From: Gigaspora rosea
Taxonomy: Eukaryota; Glomeromycota; Glomeromycetes; Diversisporales; Gigasporaceae
Length of the DNA: 64,000 nt
Assembly: GCA_003550325.1 (NCBI GenBank)
Contig: QKWP01000256.1
Span: forward strand, 215,508-279,507
Reading direction: 5' to 3'
Position numbers and translations under genes: made by a program. Numbering within the stretch: the stretch's first letter is position 1; each line of letters begins with the position of its first letter. Below, piece by piece: positions 1 through 12,270 of the stretch. The notes beneath the pieces are model-generated. The model saw only the letters and a list, made by a program, of their open reading frames with translations, made no database searches and was not told the origin of the DNA.

Positions 1-250
1 GTTTTATTTATTTTATTTTTTTTAATTTTAATTTTTTTTTATTTAATATTAATTTTTTTTAACAGTTTTAATTTTTTTACATTTTTTTATTTTTAATTTT
101 TTTTATTTTTTTGCTTATTTTATTTTATTTTTAAATTATTTTTATTTAAATATTTATTATTTTAATTTATTTTTTTAAACTTTTACGTTTTTTTATTTTA
201 TTAATAATTTAATTTCTTTTAAATATTTTTTTTTAAATTTAATATTATTG
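1..250. repeat. T-rich low-complexity tract
   Basis: Almost only T-runs broken by A, with no reading frame. It ends abruptly near 250, where complexity becomes normal. Confidence 0.9.
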
Positions 251-2150
251 CGCATGTGCGCTATAGCGCACCTCATATGATTTTGTATAATGTGAAATCA
301 AAACAACCAAAATAACCCTTTTTTTTGTTAGTTGGGTTAGGGTGAGGTTAGAATAGTGTATAGGCAAGAAAGGGTTTTATAGTAAAAATTTGCAAGAAAT
401 TTTTTTTGTTAGAGCACGAAGAGTGGTTTCATAAGCAAAATTCTGAGCCACAGCTGATTTTTTAAAAGATCGCTATTTTTTTCTCGATTTCATGTTACAC
501 CTGATCCTACAATCTGAATGGTTTATCAGATGGGTGCATTACAACTAGTGTTTAAAATTGGATTTTAAAATTATATGCGGAATACATTTAATATTTTAAT
601 AAAAGTTGCGGAATTATTTATTAATATACAGATTACATTTTTTATTAACAATATAGTTGCAGAATTATTTATTAATATGCGGATTACATTTTTTATTAAT
701 AACAATATAGTTGCGAAAATTAATTTAATATGTAAAAACTAGCCTTTTTATTTTTCCGCTCAGTTAAGAATTTTTAACTAATTCCATAATTGAATCAAAT
801 TACTTGATTACAATCACGTTTGAATCAACATAAGTTGATAGGATATATCAAAAAAATGATAAGCAATGGCAAGGAAAACTATAAACTAGCGACAGAAACA
901 AGACTGAATTTGGTAATCAGGTTTGGGGCAGGTCCGCATAATCAAACAATTAATTATCTTCTGTATATAGGGATGGCTAAAGCCAGGTACGTTTATATGT
1001 TTTTGATTATTTAATTAAAATTAGGTAAGGGTTAGTTAGGGGTTAGGGTTAGGGCTTGACTTATAAGTAAAATTGTCTTCTCGACATTTTTTATTAATGC
1101 TCCTATACAGGTTTAGACACTCGTTTTTTGTATTTTCGGTGTTCTTTGCTTTTTTTCTTTGTTTTTGTCTCGTCAGGCTAATCCATAAAGATCAAATTTT
1201 ACGATTTGATTGGTTTTATATCACGTGAACGCATCTGGCTTTAGATAACCCCCATATATAGTAACTACTAATTCAATAAAAGGCCGTATGAAAACAAAAG
1301 TGTAAGATTATGCCAACAAACATCAATTCAGCTATAGATTACAATGTCCTTTCCTCTCTATAGAACCTGCCATTTTCATTCTCATTATCACATATCTCTT
1401 GCGCAAATTAATTGCTATTTCTGGGTGCATATTCTGTAATCGTGCATAATTTACAACTAACGCTAATGCAAATGTTTTCACCAAATAAAATTCATTTCAG
1501 GTATGCTGGACAAATTATTGCAATTTTGAGCATGCGTGACTTTTGATTTTAATACCATACTATAATAATTATACTAGCCATTTACTAAAATTGTTAAAAA
1601 TGGCGTTCTTAATCTAATGCATTAGAGATTAGTTAATTCCGTAGATGCTTATTTAAGTTTAAGCAGTATGCATAGAATAGTTGCTATTAAGCACAAATTA
1701 TTCTTGCCATAGTATTTCCATGCAGAATAATTGAGAATTTTAAAATCCTTTGTTATATTGAGATCAAAGATGCATTATCCTATATAGAGAAGATTGGTTT
1801 TATATAACAAGTGTCCACAGATTCACCTCATATCGAATCTGCGGAATGAAAAAAATATATAATATGTGGAAATTCTGTGGAATTTTGTTTTTTTATATTT
1901 GGCAGAATAAATATTTAATCTGTGCTCCGCAAATTCTGCATACTAATTTTAAACTCTGATTACAACACAAATGTGCTAAATTATATAAACCATTTTTTTA
2001 TTTAATTAATTTATTTAAATTTATTTTTATCGTTTTTCGTTATTTAAATTTTCCCCAATTACACAGATCAGAATAGATAAGTATCCTTTTTTTCTTTTTT
2101 TTATTATTCTATTTTAATTTTTACTAACTGCTAATAATTTTTTTTTAGAA
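251..2150. other. Intergenic stretch without a recognisable gene
   Basis: AT-rich sequence with stop codons in all frames. The open frames are short and lack family features. The only structure seen is the telomere-like cluster near 1021 and a small duplicated motif at 600-720 (a 'gcggattacattttttattaa'-like phrase occurs twice). Confidence 0.6.
1021..1057 (+). repeat. Interstitial TTAGGG-like cluster
   Basis: Degenerate TTAGGG/TTAGGGG units (gggttagttaggggttagggttagggc). Similar short clusters occur at 8468-8500 (plus sense) and 13598-13630 (both senses). They are too short to be a telomere and are probably scars or simple-repeat seeds. Confidence 0.6.
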
Positions 2151-2900
2151 AATAACTGTCATCCATTTTGGAGCAACCTTTCTCGTTGTTGGCACCATTA
2201 CAACTTCTTTCACCGCTGTTGTTCACCACTGTTGGTGTCGTCCATTTCGGTGTGTGTTTTTTAGTTGTTGGTGTCCTTAATCGCTTTTTTAGTTCAAATA
2301 CTAACTCATGTTTTTCTTTTTAGGTTCTTCGGGTAATAGCTATGGATTTCGTTGTAGGAGTTGTTAGTTGGTGCTTCATCGTTGATGTTGTATCGACCAT
2401 TTCAGTATATTATTCGTTGCTAGTGCCGTGTTTTTTCTTGTCATATTTTTGTTGACACACTCTAGTTCTAAATACTATTCTTTAGTTTTTCTGTTTTTTA
2501 GGTTCTCACGTGATTTCGTGATTGCCTCAGGTGTTTTGTTGCCAATTTCATAGTTGTTTCAAAGTTTTCGTTCATTTTTTTGGGGGTTCTTGTATGACTA
2601 CGTGGTGTCTTGTCGCTGATTTCGTTATTGCTTTGGGTGCGTTTCAGGGTCTCTTGTGTAGATTTCGTTTTGGGTGCCCTATCAGTTTTCTTGGGTGCTC
2701 TCTGTGCGAATTTGTGGTTGCCTCAAGTGTTTTGTTCCCGATTTTGATATTGCTTTGATGCATTTTGGTGTCTTGTAAATTTTACCTTGGGTACTTTGTT
2801 AGTTTCTTGGGTGTTTTAGGTGTTTTGTTGCTGATTTGTTGAACTTATTTCTTTTTTTTTTGTTGTATTATTACTAGTGTTTCATTAGTTATTTGCTATA
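2150..2900 (+). repeat. G/T-rich degenerate tandem repeat
   Basis: Compositionally odd G+T-rich stretch. A phrase like 'gttgcctcaggtgttttgttgc' recurs with variation near 2521, 2715 and 2815. The open frame at 2522-2758 is a by-product of this composition. The block lies next to the retrotransposon remnant and may be its decayed distal part, but I saw no pol motifs in it. Confidence 0.45.
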
Positions 2901-3306
2901 GGATTGTAGATTATAGATAGATTCCAAATTGAGGACCTCGAGCAATAGTAACCTTCAGCCTCATCTAAAACTTCGTCTTCATATTCGAACTCGTCAAATG
3001 TATCATTGTTTTCAGGGTGTTCAACCGCAGGTTCCACAGGGGACCACCATCAGTGGATATCGGTATTACGCTTGTTTTTTCGCTATACGTAAAATATAAC
3101 CTTTTTCTGCGAAATGCATCTGGGCTTTGGCCTTCATAAACCAATCCATACCAAACAGTAACAAATCATCTGTGGATTCGATTATTTGAAACAAGATAGG
3201 TATTATTATATCTCGAATAGCCATTATGAGATTATTTATTTTTCCTAAGGTCGCTTTTTTGTTCTGTTCGCAGTTACAACTATGGTGGTGAATGGCTCAT
3301 CAATTT

Positions 3307-3520
3307 TCAGACCCAATTTTCTATCATTTGTTTCGACATCAAGCTCATAGCAGCTCCAGAATTAAGTACGACCACCATGTGATTGTTCTTTATCCACATG
3401 TAACAATGGGCAGCAGTAGTTCGTTCATTATTCGAGGGTTGTAGTACGTTCATTTCCATCTCAAGGGGCAGAACGGGTTTAACTATCAAGGGTTTCTCAC
3501 TACCTGTGCTAGGTTACAAC
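3307..3520 (-). pseudogene. Retrotransposon aspartic protease remnant
   Basis: A 60-codon minus-strand frame contains VVVLNSGAAMSLMSKQMIE. Retroelement aspartic proteases carry a D-(S/T)-G-A core followed by a hydrophobic turn and 'S...M'. Here the catalytic Asp position reads Asn, so even this domain would be inactive. The frame is in gene order with the gag pieces to the right. Confidence 0.6.
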
Positions 3521-3642
3521 GTTGGCTTGGATACTGTAGCAGTTGTCCAATAGTGGCATTTACTTTCATTCCCAAAATGTTTTGTACCACGTTATATAGT
3601 TCCAACTAATTAACAATCGAGGGACCTCTTTTTCGTCGAGAC

Positions 3643-4579
3643 TAGTGTTTCGATCCTATTCTTTAAGGGCCATCTGGATTAAATTCGGATCCTACTTTGT
3701 GTATCCGGATGATAATCCGAATCTGGATAAATCCGAATTCAATTATTGAATCCGGATTCTATATGAGCACAAAGTGCTATCACTTTACTCATTACATTTA
3801 CGAATTTGGCTACAAATAGTTTATTTCAAATACTGTATCTAACAAAATGAAATGTCAATTTCGAATTTAATAAATTAACAAAAAACGTGTCAGACAAATG
3901 CAGTGAGCTATGTGAAATATAATTAATTTTTGTGTATCAAAAGATTAAGATCGAATTTTAGTGTAGGAAGTTCTATAACAAATTAATGTAAGTTTTTTTT
4001 AGTTATTACTAGTGATTTGGCCCGGATGGGTGTCACCCGATAATTATTCGGATAAACGCTATCCGGACTGTAACTCTAGATAAATTAATTATCTTATTAG
4101 AATTTTATATGATACCACATAAAGATTTGATTTTCATAGGTATCGAACACCCCAATCCAGTATGGTTTCATATTGGAATTAACATTTGATTTCTATCCCA
4201 ATTTACTGTAAAATTTTTTTACAAAACTTACCGAAAAAAAATTTCTGTACGGACGACCAGAATTGTATTGTATGGGAAATTACAGTATGGTACCAGTATG
4301 GTATCGATTAGTATTTTCGCAAATCAATTGGTGTGGGTGAGCATATCAGTATAGTACACCCCGAATTTTTAAAATCAGTACCATACTGATCCGGACATTT
4401 TTTGGGCCCCGTGATGATAAATTCTTGTCAAATAATTTACCAGAATTTGCGTCACGTGGCCCAAAAATGTCCGATTTAAAAACGGATGAATCCTATTTAA
4501 AATACTAAATCCGGATATATATATCAAATATAAATAATAGGATTAATCCGGATTAATAGGATTACGGATTGGATCTCTA
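3643..4579. mobile_element. hAT-like non-autonomous element, 937 bp, TSD GTCGAGAC
   Basis: It is flanked by a perfect 8-bp duplication GTCGAGAC (3635-3642 and 4580-4587). The ends are TAGTGTTTCGATCC and, inverted, TAGAGATCC, with many sub-terminal ATCCGGAT/GGATTAATCCGGA motifs in both orientations. Eight-bp duplications and a TAG-type terminus are typical of the hAT superfamily. No transposase frame is present. It sits inside the retrotransposon remnant between protease and gag. Confidence 0.8.
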
Positions 4580-4959
4580 GTCGAGACCGTATCAGAGGGA
4601 TTTCCAGAGCCTGTGAGGGGTAGTCTGGTGAGGGAGACACTTCTACTGAGGGCAACACAGGCACAGAGAATATCGCAGGTTTGGTTTTTAACCTTTCTTT
4701 TGCTTGACTTTCAATTTCTTCTAGTTCCTTTTTGGTCTTTGAGTGAAGTATGGTTAGTGACAGAAAAGAGGTAGTACAAAAGCAGCTTCTTCTTCAAGTT
4801 GATATCCGGTATCGTCAAAATTAAACAGGTTCACATTCTGAGATTGCGTCAGCATAACTAGGGCTAAATTATTTGGATCATTTCCTTGATTTGTACCTGA
4901 GGTCGGGGATAAGTTCTGACTCGAATCCTGGTTTTGATTCCTTGAAGGTATATTTCAGA

Positions 4960-5045
4960 AGGGGCCCGTTTAGACATACAATCACGTGAGATATGTAGGT
5001 TCTCCACAATTATAGCAAATCAATCATAAGGTAGGGTTAATGTTA
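4960..5045 (-). pseudogene. Decayed CCHC zinc knuckle of gag
   Basis: The minus strand reads CYNCGEP, then a frameshift before RDCMSKR. This is the CX2CX4HX4C nucleic-acid-binding knuckle of retroelement gag, with the His position changed to Tyr and the frame broken. It lies between the two inserted TIR elements, as expected for the C-terminal part of gag. Confidence 0.6.
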
Positions 5046-5121
5046 CTATAAGCACACTTCTATTATTATTATAGTGAGGTCTTGTTTTATTAGCCTCAAT
5101 TCAGATAGCTAGGGCATTGAC

Positions 5122-6364
5122 TAGGGTTTCTACAAACCCGGATCAAATCAAACTTTAGGTCAGATTTGGGTTTGATTTGATTTGAAATCAAACCCAAACC
5201 CAAACTATATTAAAAAAAATATTTGAGTTTGAATAATATAAATATATTTTTATATTTTAATTGATAATCTGCCAGTCAACTAGAGAGTGATCATATGAAA
5301 ATCACTATAGGCGAAATGTGGCGTGCTTCCATCTAAAACTTTTTTCTTACTAAGTTAACGATACATGCCCACTAATTGAAAGTTGTAGAGCTCGTCGAGA
5401 TGCATCTAACGGTGGTTAGATTATCCAAATCGGTCCAGTGGATGGCGAGATATCGTCAAAAAACGATTGGCTGACTATATAAAATCTCTATAAACAAATA
5501 TTGAGATTTTATATAGTCGGCCAATCATTTTTCAACGATATCTCGCCATCCATTGGGCCGATTTGGATGATCTAACCACCATTAGGTGCGCCTCGACGAG
5601 CTCTACGACTTTCAATTAGTGGACAAGTATCTTTAACTTAGTAAGTAAAAAAGTTTTAGATGGAAGAACGCCACATTTCGCCTATAGTGATTTTCATATG
5701 TAATCTGCATCTTTGAGTTTTATATAGTCGGCCAATTATTTTTTGACGATATCTCACCATCGACTGTGCCAATTTGGATGTTCTAACCACCATTAGATGC
5801 GTCTCAGTGAGCTCTACAACTTTCAATTAGTGGACATGTATTGTTAACTTAGTAAGAAAAAAAGTTTCAGATGGAAGAACGTCACATTTCGCCTATAGTG
5901 ATTTTCATATGTAATCTGATCACTAAGTTTTATATAGTCGGCCAATCATTGTTTGACGATATCTCGCCATGCACTGGACCAATTTAGATGATCTAACCAC
6001 CATTAGATGCGTCTTGACGAGCTCTACAACTTTCAATTAGTGGACATGTATTATTAACTTAGTAAGAAAAAAAGGTTAAATGGAAGCACGCCACATTTCG
6101 TCTATGATCACTCTCCAGTTGACAGACTGATTATCATTTAAAATATAAAAATATATATATGTCATTCAAACACAAACTAGTTTGCAAACTTCAAATCAAA
6201 CTCAAATCAAACTTAGTATAGTATTTGGGTTTGGTTTGAATTTGATTATTTTTTATTTGAATTTGGGTTTGATCTCAAACTTTATAAAATTTATAGTTTG
6301 AGTTTGGTTTGATTTGGGGTTTGATCAAACTCAAATCAAACCTGGATCAAACTTCGGAACCCTA
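5122..6364. mobile_element. hAT-like element with internal inverted array, 1243 bp, TSD GCATTGAC
   Basis: Perfect 8-bp duplication GCATTGAC at 5114-5121 and 6365-6372. Termini are TAGGGTTTC and, inverted, TAGGGTTCC, followed by long sub-terminal tracts of TTTGATTTGAGTTTGATC-like repeats in both arms. The centre holds three direct copies (about 5500-5700, 5715-5925, 5930-6115) of a unit ending in 'cgccatnnactggnccnattt...tctaaccaccattagatgcg'. One inverted copy lies at 5285-5480. No coding sequence. Confidence 0.8.
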
Positions 6365-6372
6365 GCATTGAC

Positions 6373-7284
6373 AAGCTTTTCGTAATTGGTCAACATTGCC
6401 TGCATTTGTTGAGTCAAATGGTCCAAATCATCATGTCAGTCATTTCGAACCCATGCCCATTTCTTTCACTATAATATTTACCGTCTTCGATTTTACGAGC
6501 ACCTACTAAGGCTTTATCAAGGTTACTAGGGTCGGCCACACTTAACCAAGTCTTAACCACGAAGCTATTTTGGCTTCAAACCTCCCAAAAACATTCGCAA
6601 TACATATAGTTGGGAAGACGGTTCTCGGGGTCAACTCGGCGCAACAACCTTTTAAAATTGTAGGAATACAAACCACATGCTCTGTGTCTTGTTGGGCTAG
6701 GGCATTCAAATCGGCCTGCCACTGGTGATGACGCTCTGGGGTCGCAAAATACTAAAGAAAGTGAGGGACAAAACTCATGGCCTGGTTATCACGATCATCC
6801 CACTGTAGCAGAGTTCTTTTAACTCCATCATACCAATTAGCAGCTACACTACCAGATATCCTGAAGCTATTTTGACTTTCCTTTCAGGTGACCAATTGTT
6901 CGCATTTGCAGCTCGCTCAAATGCCTTCACCTACATGAGGGGGTCCACATCTTCCTCTCCACAGAAGGGTTCAACACATAACAAATTTGTTTCTCACAGC
7001 AGGGGATGGGCAGCAGCAGCAACACTAGCGGAGGCTTCCCTAAATGCATTTGCAATTTCTCATAGCACTGCATGCAACAGCTCATGGGCAGGAGGGTTGT
7101 TTCAATCATCATTTACAATAAGGTATATCAGCAGGTCGTCAACAGGGATACAACTATGATCACTATGAGGTGTATTCTGACCTGGGTGGTCAAGGTCTCG
7201 GTGGTCGGCATCATCAAACCGGTTTTCATTATTTTGCAAGGGACTGGCATTTTCCACTCTTTCTTGTTCCATTATGACTTCCAA
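6373..7284 (-). pseudogene. Gag remnant of the LTR retrotransposon
   Basis: An ATG at 7284 starts a frame that decays after 60 codons. In another frame (about 6960-6850) the residues EEDVDPL, VKAFERAANANNW and ERKVKIASGYLV appear. This fits the Ty3 gag pattern in which an acidic start is followed by W-x-(K/R)-x-F-E, then W-S and a hydrophobic YL. In-frame stops replace expected Trp or other residues at several points. The reading continues to the right-hand target duplication of the inserted element at 6365-6372. It is a dead copy, described only for its breaks. Confidence 0.6.
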
Positions 7285-7375
7285 GTTCTAGCAGTTATTT
7301 CTTAACTCAAGTGAGATTTTTAGTTTATTTAACCTCTTTTTTTTTTATTCAGAATCTCACAGTCATCACCAAAAT

Positions 7376-8214
7376 TGTTAGAGTCTCAGCTTCTAGGACG
7401 GAAAAGGGCAGGTCAACACTAATAAAGAAAAACAACAACAATATACACACAACCACACAACAAAACCAAGGTGAGACAAAAGAGATTTGGCAAGGTAAGG
7501 CAGGTTGGTTTGTTACAACTAAGCAGTATGTAATTATAACGAATTAACAGTTTTTGGAAGTCACGGGCTAACGATCTTTTTCAAGAAATATTCGAACTTT
7601 ATTATAACTTTTTGTGGATTTGAGATTCGATATCCTTACAACTTGGGCAAAATGCCCTTCTATTTATAAAGAAATTAAAAGAAAGAAAAAGAAAGAAAAG
7701 GAAGAAAATTTCTATCATACTCATCATTATTCATCACATCATTTCTACAAGTTCTAATACAAATCGTTCACCCTACGTGACTATGATGACATGCTATTAT
7801 GGTCACAACCAATTTTATCTGAAATTGGGCTTTTTATTTGTTTGTCCTAAGCAACAAACATTCCAAGTTGCTTCTTTGGACTTTGCTTGGTCTTGATGTG
7901 CTGAGTTTTTCACAGGTTTATTTTGTGCGCCTTGCCTTCTTTTCTTCTATACCAAGGTCTTGGGGTACCCGTTCTGATCTCTTGACCTTTAAATCATTTA
8001 AGGCTTTTTTAAGTTTTTGTTCATTCTTCTTTGAGTTCTTGGGGCTTTTGGAGCTGGTTGGTCTGCGTTCTTTTGGCGCTGCTTCGGGGCTCATTTATTT
8101 GTTGTTATTTCTTTTGATTTCTTTGGTCCGGTGATCTTGGCGCAGCGATCATGTGGGTTACAGGATCTCTGATTTAACTGCTGACAATAGTTACCAACCT
8201 ATCTAATTTCAACA
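7376..8214 (-). repeat. Probable 5' LTR of the retrotransposon remnant
   Basis: The segment begins TGTTAG and ends CAACA on the plus strand, the usual TG...CA ends. Read on the minus strand it has a TATA-like box (CTTTATAAATAG near 7668) and ends ...CTAACA. It is followed by TTGGTGATGACTG, which could be a primer-binding site starting with TGG. The open frame at 7838-8134 inside it is a T-rich by-product. There is no partner LTR to confirm the edges. Confidence 0.5.
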
Positions 8215-8648
8215 AACAGTAAAAGTACTTCTTTCTACAGCTTGGCATAGCTCTTTATTGAGTTTTTTTTTGGTTTTTTAACTTGTCTAGACGTCAAAGA
8301 AGCCCTTTTGTTAATTGTAACAAGTGCTTCATTTGTTAGTTTTCAACGTCACTAAGGAACAACTTTTTCGTGTAACAGTTTATTGAAAAAGGCACAATTA
8401 TGCAAATCTGCTGATATGCTCAAAAAAGTAATAAAATTTTTAGGGTACATTTAGGTGTATCAAAAAAGTAAATTTTGCGTTAGGGATAGTTAGGGTTAGG
8501 GTTTTAGTAGGTGTTTTAGTAATATCACGTGAATTTCACTGTGAACTGTCTGTAGATCCTCCGTGAACTTAGTAATATTACCTGGTCATGTGCCAACGCT
8601 GCACTCAAAAACATTTGAAAGACATTGCTAGAAACATAATAAGTATCT

Positions 8649-8923
8649 ATGGATATTGCAACTCGTTCTGTAAATTCTAAGAAGGATCAGTTCAAAAATT
8701 TATTTAATGATAGGAATGAGGACATAAACATCAAACCATGGGAGGATTCAAATCATTTATTAATATTCTTCCTATCACAGCCACCTGTGCGCTTTATCGT
8801 GATAAAAATAAAGTTCCGAAAAATGTTTTATTGGAAAGCCAACATTTTCCGGCGAAATCCATATTCGAATTAGATGAATATGATAATATGTCTTCTGAAG
8901 ATATCTTGGAAGGTTTAGCATGA
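8649..8923 (+). pseudogene. Possible small gene fragment with frameshift
   Basis: Two overlapping plus frames read naturally one after the other. From 8649 the frame gives ...NEDINIKPWEDSN; from about 8738 the next frame gives CALYRDKNKVPKNVLLESQ and then the acidic end ELDEYDNMSSEDILEGLA before TGA at 8923. A single indel near 8740-8760 would join them. I do not recognise the family. It could also be an intact gene with a short unrecognised intron. Confidence 0.25.
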
Positions 8924-9732
8924 ACATCACATGAGCAGCGCAGTAACAGCGTGAATATGCACCTGATACATATGTACTATCAACAGATAATCTTTTGAAA
9001 ATGGTTTTGATTTTATTAAGATCAAGGGCAAGTATAGAGGAGTTAATTTGCGGTAAAGCTAGATGCAGCAAGGTTACAACTTTTAAAAAAAAAATTTTTT
9101 AAATATACATTTAAACAATTGTGAAATTAATAAACAATCTCGTTAATATTGCTTTAGACGAGTCTTATCCAGTTCCTTTCAATTATTGTCAATGTCGAAT
9201 TTAAAATTCTAAAACTGCATGCGGGTGTTAACTAAGCAACAAATACTTGACTTTTTATATACGACTATGGTATTGTTTTATGAAATAAATACATAGACCT
9301 CATCACTCATGGGTTATTTTTAGGTCTATATGTCTTCTCCCACTTACAATTTAACTAATAATTGCCAAGTCATAATGATGGTTATGGGCTGAAGTATAGA
9401 TTTTGTTATAAATTTTAGAAAAATAAATTCATAAAAATATTAGATTCTTTGCTGTGTGCAATCCTTATCGTCTGCGTAACAATTGTTAAAAATCGAAAAA
9501 GACTTCTGTTCCTCTGATAAATGATGCCTTATTAATGTATATCTAATGCAATTCTTATTTTTTATGATATATTAAAAGTTATCGTTGTATTGTTAATTCT
9601 TTTATATGGCGTGATGGATATTTTTATTCAATGCTTTTAGGGATTTGGTGCAATTATCTGAAAACTAATATAAACAGCCAATTTTGACATTTTTTTAATT
9701 TCATATAGTTTGCTATTCTAATAAAAAAAAAA
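8924..9732. other. Intergenic, upstream of the phosphatase gene
   Basis: AT-rich, with no open frame of note on the plus strand. A run of A residues directly precedes the ATG at 9733. Nothing else recognised. Confidence 0.5.
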
Positions 9733-11483
9733 ATGCAATCTTACAACAATCTATATTCATTTTTTATTTTCCTATTTTATTTCTATAATCTAGCACTATG
9801 TGAGAATGATGATGGATTTTCAAAATTATACCAACATGATCTTGAGTATCTTATCAGTAAACATTATTTTGTTATCGAACCATGCGAAACTGCTTTTACT
9901 CTTGATGTTAAGCCAATTAGTTATCCTGATAAATGTGAATTAAAGCAATTACATTTACTTACTAGACATGGTAATGATTATTTCACTTCTACATATTCAT
10001 AAAATTTTGTTGAAATAATAGAATAATATTTTAAAAATATTAATTTAGGATCAAGATACCCAGATCCACCTATTATTCTAGCTATGGATCAGCTTGAAAA
10101 AGTATTTGCAAATGTTTCCGTTGCACAAGGATGGGTAAGAAAGAAAATAAATATCAATATTTTAAGACTTAACATTGTTACTTAAAAAAATGACTTTCAT
10201 TACTTTAGTATAAAAATCCTTTTCCCATGGAAAGAAATTATCAATTGCTTCCCAGAGGAGAAATTGAACCATATTATGATGGAATACAATCCATTATAAG
10301 ATATAATAAATTTTGGAAAAACTATAAAAAAATTACCGGTAGATATGATCCTGAAGTCGTAAAATTTCAGGCTGGTGCTTATGCAAGGTATGATTACTGC
10401 AATTTTTACATAAGCTAAATTTAAATACATTTATTTAAATATTGGATTGAAATCTTAATTTTTTAAAGGTGTGGTGCATCGGCAATGGCCTTTTCTGAAG
10501 GACTATTTAATGGTGATGGCCCTTTAGATATCTGTAAAAATCAACCAGTCTACGTTTGGAATATACCAGCGGTAGATATTGTTTATTTAAAGTATCATTC
10601 TTTTTATCAAATTATAATTTATTCATTTTATAATATTTCCACATAGGATGAAGATAATATTATAGAAATGTATAATAACTGTCTACTTGCAAACGAGACG
10701 GTTATCAATAATAATCCAGTATTTGATGAACAAAAGTATATTTTTGGTAATAATACTTTAAAACCAATCGCTGATCGTATGACCAATGATTATGGTATCT
10801 ACCCACCTCTTGATCCGAATTTAGTACCATCTATATTTAGCGCTTGTCAATTTTGGATTCTGCATTTTAATCGATCTGATGCTTGGTGTTCATTACTAAG
10901 TGAACATGATATTATAAGATCAAATTATTTTCTTGATATAATCAATTATTATAAATCTTCATATGGTAATCCTCTTAATGAACGACTCGGTTGTGTCTAT
11001 TATACTCAACTTGTAAATAGTGTTGATGATTACTTAAATGGAAATTCTATAATGGTAGCTGATCTGAAAAATGGTCATGGGCACACTATGGTAGCGGTAC
11101 TTACTACTTTGGTATGTAAAAAAAATATTTTTATTAAATTTTATTATTTATTCCATATTTTAATATAAGTAATATTTTATTAAAATCTTTTAATATAGGG
11201 TGTAGCTAGAAACCCCTATCCACTCACTGCGAATTTAACCCTTTCTCAAATTAAACGACTTAAATATACACTGGGTAAATCTATATATTGGTCATCTACA
11301 ATTTATTTCGAAATTTATACTTGTTCAGACAGTCCAAAAGTACGATTAGTACTTAATTTTGAACCACTACTTATCCCAGGTTGTGAGAGTGAATATTGTG
11401 AGTGGTCTACATTTAAAGAGATTCTTGGTGATAAGATTGGTTGTGATTTTGACAAGTTGTGTAAAAATCCTAAAAAACATTAA
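9733..11483 (+). CDS. Secreted histidine acid phosphatase, MINPP-like, six exons
   Basis: Proposed exons are 9733-9970, 10049-10134, 10209-10387, 10469-10571, 10647-11111 and 11199-11483, all with GT-AG introns of 70-90 nt. They join in frame to 451 residues. Residues 1-23 form a hydrophobic signal peptide, so export is likely. The catalytic signature RHGSRYP is at residues 78-84, and its codon for Gly80 is split by intron 1. Further family features are RGEIEPYYDG, the segment ending SAMAFSEGLFNG, and a C-terminal PGC...C. MINPP enzymes remove phosphates from inositol polyphosphates by a phospho-His mechanism. The distal proton-donor motif, normally HAE or HD, reads HGH (346-348), so the acidic donor is missing and activity is doubtful or altered. 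Confidence 0.85.
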
Positions 11484-12118
11484 ATACGGTGTTATTATTT
11501 TTTTTTTGGAGGGATGTTCGTGGAACTCAATTTCGTTTTCACTTGCTAGTAAATATTAAATAAATTTTGCAGCCAAATTTGCTGCATATCCTTAATAAAC
11601 GAAGGGATAGGATTTAAGCAAAAAAGTTTGCATCGAATTTTATCTGGTAGTCATTGAGAAACCAAAGTAAATGTTTTTTTTTTAAAAAAAAAAAAAAATT
11701 CAAAAAGGATTGTACAACCAATCAACCCGTATTTTTGTGCATGTTTAATTTATATGTTTGTTTAATTCCCCCCCGAGCTAGAGTATCCAGTTTTCTGCCT
11801 GCACGGAATCTGCACAAATATGTACAAATTCTGCTGATTCTGCTTAAAAAAAAAAAAAAAAAAAAAACCAAATAAGCAAAAAAGGTAGAATTATCGTTAT
11901 TAGTTATAAATGTCTAAATATAGTTAGTGAAGTTATTGTTCTGATAATTGACCAATAATTTTTATATTAATTGCCTATCGGTTAATCATATCTTTAAATT
12001 TTAATTGGTTAAGCAGATTATGCAGAAACGGCAGAACAAAATCAATAATTTAACTGCTTAAAACAGCACAGCAAAAATCTTGACGTTAACCAACTAATCA
12101 ACTATAATGGCCTTATAC

Positions 12119-12270
12119 GTAAAAAGTTTTACTTCATTGTGATAGGAAATTTTAATTCAAAGCTAGTTTTGTACTTGTAACTATAATCGATTGCTATATA
12201 ATTAATTAAAAAAAGTTTAGTTTAATCACAGATTATAAGTTATAATTTATAAGCTTATGATATAAGTATG
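12119..12270 (+). repeat. Dispersed repeat shared with 24305-24455
   Basis: Both places share 'gctagttttgtactt', 'actataatcgattgctatat' and 'aattaatta' in the same order and spacing, followed by similar TTTAATCA and AAGCTT-containing text. The 24.3-kb copy ends at a splice-like site of the decayed micro-exon array. Its nature is unknown. Confidence 0.6.

Larger units (their letters stand above)
2940..8214 (-). mobile_element. Broken Ty3-like LTR retrotransposon (gag and protease end only)
   Basis: Minus-strand remnant in the order LTR (7376-8214), untranslated leader, gag (about 7284 to 6373), zinc knuckle (about 5040-4970) and aspartic protease (about 3520-3307). It is interrupted by two TIR elements, 5122-6364 and 3643-4579; the gag/protease homology resumes after each. 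No reverse transcriptase, RNase H or integrase motif is visible, and no second LTR was found on the left. Several stops and frameshifts show it is dead. Ty3 rather than Ty1 class is inferred from the gag style; the missing pol prevents proof. Confidence 0.7.

Noticed and set aside
1021..1057. True telomere
   Set aside because: Only a few degenerate TTAGGG units with ordinary sequence on both sides.
7838..8134. 98-codon hydrophobic plus-strand frame
   Set aside because: T-rich LTR sequence read in one frame; the hydrophobic composition follows from TTT/CTT codons.
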